Positions 40,813 through 45,780 of a DNA stretch of 45,780 nt are shown piece by piece. The notes beneath the pieces were generated by a model. It was not told the DNA's origin. It ran no database searches and saw only the letters and a list, made by a program, of their open reading frames with translations. The DNA comes from Rhodococcus opacus. GTDB taxonomy: Bacteria > Actinomycetota > Actinomycetes > Mycobacteriales > Mycobacteriaceae. A program made the position numbers and the translations under genes. Numbering within the stretch: the first letter of the stretch is position 1; the number at the start of each line of letters is the position of its first letter. The stretch lies in NCBI RefSeq assembly GCF_012396235.1, contig NZ_JAAXPA010000043.1, positions 1 through 45,780 on the forward strand. The letters run 5' to 3'.

Positions 40813-42191
40813 GAAGGAACAAGGACACCGGCATGGACGCATCGCCTGCCGTGAGTACCGCCGACCTCGAGTTCACCGGGGAGGATCCGCGGATCGACAA
40901 CCGGATCTGGCCTGGCCTGGCCGACGTGCCGACCGGTCCGCGTGCCTCGATGTCGGCGAAGGTTGCCGACCGCCTGTTCCGCCGCGCGGCCGCCGACCTC
41001 GACGTCCGCATCGAGTACCCCGACGGCACCCTGGTGGGGGCTCGCCGGGAGCAGGAAATCCTGCCGCGCATGATCATCCGCAACCCGGATGCGTTCGCCC
41101 GGCGGGTCGGGACGAGCGGCCTCATCGGTTTCGGCGAGTCGTACATGGCCGGTGATTGGACGTCGCCGGATCTCGCCGCGGTGCTGAGCGTGTTCGCCTC
41201 ACGGATGGCGACCCTCATTCCCCGCCCGCTGCAACGGTTGCGCGCACTGTATGTCGCCAAACACCCCGCCCAGGAACGCAACACCGAGCAGAACACCCGC
41301 TCCAACATCTCCCGGCACTATGACCTGTCCAACGAGATGTTCGAGACATTCCTCGACGAGACGCTGACGTACTCGAGTGCACTGTTCTCGACGACCCCGA
41401 CCCGCGTGGGGCAGGTCCGGGACGTGACGGTCCTGCGGGCACCCGTCCCACAGATCACCCCGAAGTGGGAGGACTTCGCGGACGCGCAGCGCCGCAAGAT
41501 CGATCGGCTGCTCGACGAGGCCGGTGTCGGTGTGGGAACCAGGCTGCTCGAGGTCGGGACGGGCTGGGGAGAGCTGTGCATCCGGGCGGCGGAACGCGGC
41601 GCCGTGGTCCGCTCGGTGACGCTGTCCAGCGAACAGCAGAGCCTGGCCCGCCTGCGCGTCGCCGAGGCCGGCCACTCGGAGACCGTGCAGATCGACCTGC
41701 TCGACTACCGCAACGTTGACGGCGAGTACGACGCCATCGTGTCGGTCGAGATGATCGAGGCCGTCGGACATCAGTACTGGGCCACCTACTTCCGGGTGCT
41801 CGACAAACTCCTGGCTCCGGGCGGAAAGGTTGCGCTGCAGGCGATCACCATGCCGCACGATCGGATGCTGCAGACCCGCAACACCTACACCTGGGTGCAC
41901 AAGTACATCTTCCCGGGCGGATTCCTCCCGTCGACCGAGGCGATCGAATCCGTCACCGCCGAACACACCGCGTTGCGGGTGCGGGAACGCCTGAGCATGG
42001 GACAGCACTACGCGGAGACGCTCCGGCTGTGGAAGGACCGGTTCGCCGCGCACAGCGCGCAGGCGGAGGAACTCGGATTCGACGAGACGTTCCGCCGCAT
42101 GTGGCATTTCTACCTCTGCTACTCCGAGGCCGGGTTCCGCTCCGGCTACATCGACGTCCAGCAGTTCGTCCTCGACAAGACGGGAGCATGA
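40809..42191 (+). CDS. ufaA1: Cyclopropane-fatty-acyl-phospholipid synthase-like methyltransferase (UfaA1-like)
   Basis: A 460-aa SAM-dependent enzyme. SRHYDLSNEMFETFLDETLTYSSALF, the SAM motif LLEVGTGWGEL, VSVEMIEAVGHQYW and YTWVHKYIFPGGFLPS are typical of cyclopropane synthases. At the position of the active-site Cys of CmaA1/CFA synthase (YLTGC...) the sequence reads YLCYSEAGF, that is Ser, with a Cys two residues earlier. GTG at 40809 with GGAG 8 nt upstream overlaps the previous stop; ATG at 40833 is an alternative. Confidence 0.92.
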   Translation: MRRNKDTGMDASPAVSTADLEFTGEDPRIDNRIWPGLADVPTGPRASMSAKVADRLFRRAAADLDVRIEYPDGTLVGARREQEILPRMIIRNPDAFARRVGTSGLIGFGESYMAGDWTSPDLAAVLSVFASRMATLIPRPLQRLRALYVAKHPAQERNTEQNTRSNISRHYDLSNEMFETFLDETLTYSSALFSTTPTRVGQVRDVTVLRAPVPQITPKWEDFADAQRRKIDRLLDEAGVGVGTRLLEVGTGWGELCIRAAERGAVVRSVTLSSEQQSLARLRVAEAGHSETVQIDLLDYRNVDGEYDAIVSVEMIEAVGHQYWATYFRVLDKLLAPGGKVALQAITMPHDRMLQTRNTYTWVHKYIFPGGFLPSTEAIESVTAEHTALRVRERLSMGQHYAETLRLWKDRFAAHSAQAEELGFDETFRRMWHFYLCYSEAGFRSGYIDVQQFVLDKTGA

Positions 42192-43498
42192 CCGTGACCG
42201 TTGCCGCCGAACTCGACAAGGCGTTGCGTCCGCTCGTCCGCGGGGAATTGCCCGTTCATTTGACCGCGTGGGACGGCAGTACCGCCGGCCCGGTGACGGC
42301 GCCGAAGGTGGTGCTGCGCAGTCCCGACGCCCTGCGCCGATTGCTGTGGAGCCCCGGGGAACTCGGGGCCGCACAGGCCTACGTGACGGGTGAGATCGAC
42401 GTCGAGGGCGACCTGGGCGAGGCCCTGGCACATGTGTGGGCGGTGGCGCGCGAGCGAGGTCTCAGCGGAGTCCGGCCGAGCCCGTGGACGGTCGCGAAGG
42501 TGCTGCGCGTCGCCGCGAAGCTGGGTGTCACGGGCGGGCCGCTCCCCGCACCCGCCGCACAGGCGAACATCCGCGGACGGCTGCACAGTCTGCTGCGCGA
42601 CCGCGCCGCGATCAGTCACCACTACGATCTCTCCAACGATTTCTACGCCTTGATCCTGGACCCGCAGATGGCCTACTCGTGCGCCTATTTCACCCGGAAT
42701 GCGCCGGGAACACCGCAGGATTCGGACTACGGACTCGAGGACGCCCAGCGGGACAAGCTCGACCTGGTGTGCCGCAAGATCGGACTCGAACCCGGCATGC
42801 GGCTGCTCGACGTCGGATGCGGCTGGGGATCGCTGAGCCTGCACGCCGCAGCCGAGTACGGTGCACACGTCGTCGGTGTCACCATCTCCCGTGAGCAGAA
42901 GGCGTTCATCGACAAGCGGATCGCCGAGCGCGGGTTGCAGGACCGCGTCGAGATCCGTCTGCAGGATTACCGCGAGGTCCCCGACGGCCCGTTCGATGCC
43001 GTCGCCTCCCTCGAGATGGGCGAGCACGTGGGCGAGAAGAACTACGCCCGGTACGCGCAGGCCCTCTACGACAACGCGAAGCCCGGTGCGCGGGTCCTGA
43101 TCCAGCAGATGTCCCGCACCGGACGCCATCCCGGCGGCGGCCCGTTCATCGAGTCGTTCATAGCTCCCGACATGACCATGCGTCCCGTCGGCGAGAGCGT
43201 CGCGTACCTCGAACGAGCCGGGCTCGAGGTACGCGACGTGCATGGTCTCCGTGAGCATTACGTCTGGACCGTCGACGCGTGGCTGGAGAAGTTCGAGTCC
43301 CGCTGGGACGACGTCGTCGAGATGGTCGGGCTCGAGATGGCCCGGGTGTGGCGGCTGTACCTCGTCGGCGGCGGGATGAGCTTCGAGCAGGGCCGCATGG
43401 GCGTCGATCAGATCCTGGCCGTGAAGCCGACCGCGGCGGGTCGATCTCTCATGCCTGCCGTGCGGGTCGACTCCGCGGGATCCGGCGTGCTCCGATGA
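42188..43498 (+). CDS. Second cyclopropane-synthase-like methyltransferase
   Basis: A 436-aa SAM-dependent protein with ISHHYDLSNDFYALILDPQMAYSCAYF, LLDVGCGWGSLSLHAA, VGVTISREQKAFI and ASLEMGEHVGEKNY. The C-terminal motif is LYLVGGGMSFEQGRMGVDQIL, with Gly where classical enzymes have the catalytic Cys. Gene order differs from M. tuberculosis, which as I recall has a single such gene here. The start overlaps the previous stop (ATGA), and so does the next gene with this one. Confidence 0.9.
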   Translation: MTVTVAAELDKALRPLVRGELPVHLTAWDGSTAGPVTAPKVVLRSPDALRRLLWSPGELGAAQAYVTGEIDVEGDLGEALAHVWAVARERGLSGVRPSPWTVAKVLRVAAKLGVTGGPLPAPAAQANIRGRLHSLLRDRAAISHHYDLSNDFYALILDPQMAYSCAYFTRNAPGTPQDSDYGLEDAQRDKLDLVCRKIGLEPGMRLLDVGCGWGSLSLHAAAEYGAHVVGVTISREQKAFIDKRIAERGLQDRVEIRLQDYREVPDGPFDAVASLEMGEHVGEKNYARYAQALYDNAKPGARVLIQQMSRTGRHPGGGPFIESFIAPDMTMRPVGESVAYLERAGLEVRDVHGLREHYVWTVDAWLEKFESRWDDVVEMVGLEMARVWRLYLVGGGMSFEQGRMGVDQILAVKPTAAGRSLMPAVRVDSAGSGVLR

Positions 43499-44295
43499 AC
43501 GGATTCGACTGGTCGGACTTCGGCGCCGTCACCGCGGCGAGCGTTCTCGTGCTCGCCGTCCTCCAGGCCGCGACGTTCCTCGTCGGCCGGCGGATCGGAC
43601 GCTACAACGTCGTCGACGTGTCCTGGGGCCTCGGTTTCGTCCTGGTGGCGCTCGTGGCCGCCGTCATCGGCGACGGCGACACACTGCGCCGCTGGCTGGT
43701 GGTGGTGCTCGTCGCCGTGTGGGGCCTGCGACTGACCTGGCACATGTACGCCAAGTCCGCAGGCAAGGGCGAGGACCCGCGCTACGTGGAGATGCTCGAC
43801 CGGGCGGGCGGCGACTCGCCCGGTGTCGTCGTCAGGAAGATCTTTCTCACCCAGGGCCTCGCGCAGTGGTTCGTGTCGCTGCCGCTGCAAGTGTCGGCCG
43901 TCCTCGGTCCCGCATCCGGGCTCGGCGCGGTCGTCGGAGTGCTCGGCGTCCTCCTGTGGGTGGTGGGTGTCGTGTTCGAATCGGTCGGCGACCACCAGTT
44001 GAAGGCGTTCAAGGCGGACCCGTCCAACAAGGGCGAGATCATGGACGTCGGCCTGTGGGCGTGGACGCGGCACCCGAACTACTTCGGCGATTCCTGTGTG
44101 TGGTGGGGACTGTGGCTCATCGCGGCGAGCGTGTGGCCCGGAGCTCTCACTGTGCTGTCTCCGGTGGTCATGACGTATTTCCTGGTGTTCGCGACCGGCG
44201 CGAGGCTGCTCGAGAAGTCGATGTCGCAGCGACCCGGCTACCCCGAATACCAGCAGCGCACCAGCTATTTCCTTCCCTTGCCGCCGAAGCGGTGA
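43495..44295 (+). CDS. DUF1295 membrane protein (steroid reductase-like fold)
   Basis: A 266-aa protein with about six helices: RYNVVDVSWGLGFVLVALVAAV, VWGLRLTWHMYAKSAGKGEDPRYVEML, and the C-terminal signature GLWAWTRHPNYFGDSCVWWGLWL shared with isoprenylcysteine methyltransferases and sterol/steroid reductases. It would act on a membrane lipid, perhaps as the reductase completing the modification begun by the methyltransferases. Equivalent to Rv0446c. Last gene of the overlapping chain. Confidence 0.92.
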   Translation: MNGFDWSDFGAVTAASVLVLAVLQAATFLVGRRIGRYNVVDVSWGLGFVLVALVAAVIGDGDTLRRWLVVVLVAVWGLRLTWHMYAKSAGKGEDPRYVEMLDRAGGDSPGVVVRKIFLTQGLAQWFVSLPLQVSAVLGPASGLGAVVGVLGVLLWVVGVVFESVGDHQLKAFKADPSNKGEIMDVGLWAWTRHPNYFGDSCVWWGLWLIAASVWPGALTVLSPVVMTYFLVFATGARLLEKSMSQRPGYPEYQQRTSYFLPLPPKR

Positions 44296-44362
44296 GTGCC
44301 ATGCCGGCATCGCTCGCATCCCCCCGAGTCCCATCGTGGTCACACCGGCCGCAACCTGCTAT

Positions 44363-44397
44363 TAGGCTGTGGATCGATGAACGGAATGGGCCGATGA
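44363..44397 (+). promoter_or_regulatory. Probable sigK promoter with a 6-codon upstream ORF
   Basis: TAGGCT (44363-44368) is followed 8 nt later by ATG AAC GGA ATG GGC CGA TGA (44377-44397), a mini-ORF MNGMGR. Its TGA overlaps the sigK ATG as ATGA, which would couple sigK translation to that of the uORF. There is no good ribosome binding site directly before sigK. Confidence 0.5.
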
Positions 44398-44972
44398 CCG
44401 GCGTCGACAGGGACACGGAGAACGTGACGCTGACGGCGTTGCTGGCGCGTATCGCACAGGGCGAGCGGGATGCCTTCAGCGACTTCTACGAACGCACCAG
44501 CGCGCGGGTGTACGGGATGGTGCTGCGGGTTCTGCGCGATCCCGGATACAGCGAGGAAACCACCCAAGAGGTGTACCTGCAGGTCTGGAACAACGCGGAG
44601 AAATTCGATCCGAAGCAGGGGTCGCCGCTGTCGTGGCTGATCACCCTCGCCCATCGCCGTGCCGTCGACCGGGTGCGGTCCGAGCAGTCCGGCACCGAAC
44701 GGGAAGCCGCCTACGGCGCCTCGAGTTGGTACGGACCGTTCGACGCCGTGTCGGAGGAAGTCACCCGACGCGGCGACACCAGCGACGTCGTCGATTGCCT
44801 CGGCACGCTCACCGAAGTCCAGCAGAGAACGGTGGTACTCGCCTATTACGGAGGGCTGACGTACCGAGAGGTGTCGGAACGGCTGTCCGTGGCGCTTCCC
44901 ACGGTGAAATCACGAATTCGAGACGGATTGATCAGGCTCAAGCAATGTCTGGGGGTGCAGTTCGATGGATGA
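44394..44972 (+). CDS. sigK: ECF sigma factor SigK
   Basis: A 192-aa ECF sigma factor. Region 2 is AFSDFYERTSARVYGMVLRVLRDPGYSEETTQEVYLQVWNNAEKFDP with WLITLAHRRAVDRVRSEQS; region 4 is LTEVQQRTVVLAYYGGLTYREVSERLSVALPTVKSRIRDGLIRLKQCL. Sequence, length and position before rskA match mycobacterial SigK. In M. tuberculosis SigK drives mpt70/mpt83 and the adjacent Rv0449c lipid block; the CCATCC-N15-CCGAAT motifs here indicate the same. The stop overlaps the rskA start by 8 nt. Confidence 0.95.
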   Translation: MTGVDRDTENVTLTALLARIAQGERDAFSDFYERTSARVYGMVLRVLRDPGYSEETTQEVYLQVWNNAEKFDPKQGSPLSWLITLAHRRAVDRVRSEQSGTEREAAYGASSWYGPFDAVSEEVTRRGDTSDVVDCLGTLTEVQQRTVVLAYYGGLTYREVSERLSVALPTVKSRIRDGLIRLKQCLGVQFDG

Positions 44973-45702
44973 GTCCCAGCACGACATCCTCGACCTCGCT
45001 CAGGTGTACGCCCTCGACGCCGTCGACGATCAGCAGCGCCTCGAGATCGACACCGCGGTCCAGAGTGCACCGCCCCACGTTCGCCTGGAATTCGACACCG
45101 CCGTCCGCAGTGTGCACGAGACGATGGCCGCCCAGTCGGCGTCCACCGCGGTCGAGCCGCCCGCTCACCTGCTCGGGCGAATCCTCGATGCGTTGCCCGG
45201 CACTGCCGCTGCGCCCGCACCGATAGCGCTGGACGAGGTTCGTGCGCGCAAGCGCAGGCGTCTCGTGGCGGCGTTGAGTGCGGCGGCCGCGGTCGTCGTC
45301 CTCGCCGTGGGTGGCATCACTGTCGCTCAGCAGTTGCAGAGCGAGGACGGCCAACCCGTGCCCGCGCAGATCCTCGCGGCCGACGACGTCCGCACTGCGG
45401 TGGCACCGATCGCCGGTGGCGGTTCGGCCACCGTCGTGTACTCCAAGGACGTCGACGCCGGAGTGCTGGTGATGAACGACGTCCCGCCGCCCGCACCGGG
45501 TTCGGTGTATCAGATGTGGCTGCTCGGACCGTCGCACGAGCCGGTGTCCGCCGGAATCATGGAAGCCGATGACGTGTCACCGTCGACCACCGCGGTCGTG
45601 AACGACATCGACCAGTCCACGGAACTCGGATTCAGTGTGGAACCGCCCGGCGGTTCCACCCAGCCGACCGGCGACATCTTCGCGACGGTGAACCTCGCCT
45701 GA
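44965..45702 (+). CDS. rskA: Anti-sigma-K factor RskA
   Basis: A 245-aa single-pass membrane protein. The cytoplasmic part carries an anti-sigma domain (HDILDLAQVYALDAVDDQQRLEID) as in RskA, one transmembrane segment lies at about 93-114 (RLVAALSAAAAVVVLAVGGITVA), and the extracytoplasmic RskA domain includes VMNDVPPPAPGSVYQMWLLG and ATVNLA at the end. It holds SigK inactive until cleaved by regulated proteolysis in the known system. ATG at 44965 overlaps sigK. Confidence 0.94.
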   Translation: MDESQHDILDLAQVYALDAVDDQQRLEIDTAVQSAPPHVRLEFDTAVRSVHETMAAQSASTAVEPPAHLLGRILDALPGTAAAPAPIALDEVRARKRRRLVAALSAAAAVVVLAVGGITVAQQLQSEDGQPVPAQILAADDVRTAVAPIAGGGSATVVYSKDVDAGVLVMNDVPPPAPGSVYQMWLLGPSHEPVSAGIMEADDVSPSTTAVVNDIDQSTELGFSVEPPGGSTQPTGDIFATVNLA

Positions 45703-45703
45703 T

Positions 45704-45747
45704 ACGTGAGTGGCGAAGCGTCCCGCGGGACGCTTCGCCACTCACGT
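45704..45747. repeat. Palindromic repeat, family 2, copy C (perfect)
   Basis: A perfect 44-bp palindrome (22-bp arms, ACGTGAGTGGCGAAGCGTCC core) starting 2 nt after the rskA stop. As RNA it would fold to a very stable hairpin with a minimal loop, so it probably serves as a terminator, possibly bidirectional. Confidence 0.95.
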
Positions 45748-45760
45748 GGGGATTGGTCTG

Positions 45761-45780
45761 TCAGGCGTTGGCTGCTTTGT
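45761..45780 (-). CDS. Possible 3' end of a convergent gene (partial)
   Basis: On the minus strand the window edge reads ...AAA GCA GCC AAC GCC TGA, consistent with a protein ending KAANA just beyond the perfect palindrome. Only six codons are visible, so this is tentative and based on the convergent layout. Confidence 0.25.

Noticed and set aside
44292..44310. GTGAGTGCC after the DUF1295 gene as a fourth family 2 repeat
   Set aside because: The opposite arm is missing; only 7-8 bases match.

Overview
This is a high-GC actinobacterial chromosome segment, most likely Rhodococcus (R. jostii / R. opacus group). That assignment rests on recognising the proteins, on the alkB-rubA1-rubA2-rubB-TetR order, on many GTG starts and 4-nt start/stop overlaps, and on leaderless promoters of the type TANNNT + 6-7 nt + start codon. 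No tRNA, rRNA or CRISPR array was seen.

Layout. (1) 1-10.1 kb: the 3' end of an unidentified gene, an alpha/beta-hydrolase, then a tightly overlapping minus-strand acyl-CoA operon (acyl-CoA dehydrogenase, putative hot-dog/SCP2-like protein, hydrolase, acyl-CoA ligase, thiolase) next to a TetR gene. Divergent from these is an NTF2-like protein + DUF485 + sodium:solute symporter operon. A shared 15-bp motif lies before both transcription units. (2) 10.1-14.1 kb: an NTF2-like/TetR pair with two tandem operators, an antibiotic-biosynthesis-type monooxygenase, a HAD hydrolase, a DapB-like dehydrogenase and an unknown conserved-looking protein. (3) 14.1-18 kb: alkane oxidation (alkB, two rubredoxins, rubredoxin reductase, TetR), preceded by a divergent 22-codon ORF with a strong ribosome binding site. 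(4) 18-23.6 kb: 4-hydroxybenzoate use (pobA, IclR regulator, AAHS transporter) with an acyltransferase-3/SGNH membrane protein in between. (5) 23.7-29.5 kb: two VOC proteins and an AztABCD-type zinc importer with two AztD paralogues, driven by an 18-bp divergent leaderless promoter carrying a Zur-like box. (6) 29.5-33.2 kb: a pcaC-like gene, then a scar zone with a degenerate hydrolase-like ORF holding a 24-bp x5 tandem repeat, an intact TnpB (IS1341-type) with a hairpin-rich right end, and a decayed acyl-CoA dehydrogenase pseudogene. (7) 33.2-45.8 kb: YjbR, two NAD(P)-binding epimerase-type proteins, then a SigK regulon-like block: lipocalin and fasciclin genes, a hydrolase, and a coupled lipid-modifying operon (FAD amine-oxidase-like, DUF1365, two cyclopropane-synthase-like methyltransferases, DUF1295) followed by sigK-rskA. 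The order from the FAD protein to rskA matches the Mycobacterium tuberculosis Rv0449c-Rv0444c locus.

The observations I rate highest are: two families of long palindromic repeats at gene ends (three copies each), one of which supplies the stop codons of neighbouring genes and shows a compensatory base-pair change; three identical-architecture SigK-type promoters (CCATCC-N15-[C/T]CGAAT) tying surface proteins to the lipid operon; the 22-residue ORF divergent to alkB; a 6-codon uORF coupled to sigK; and the compact bidirectional leaderless zinc promoter.
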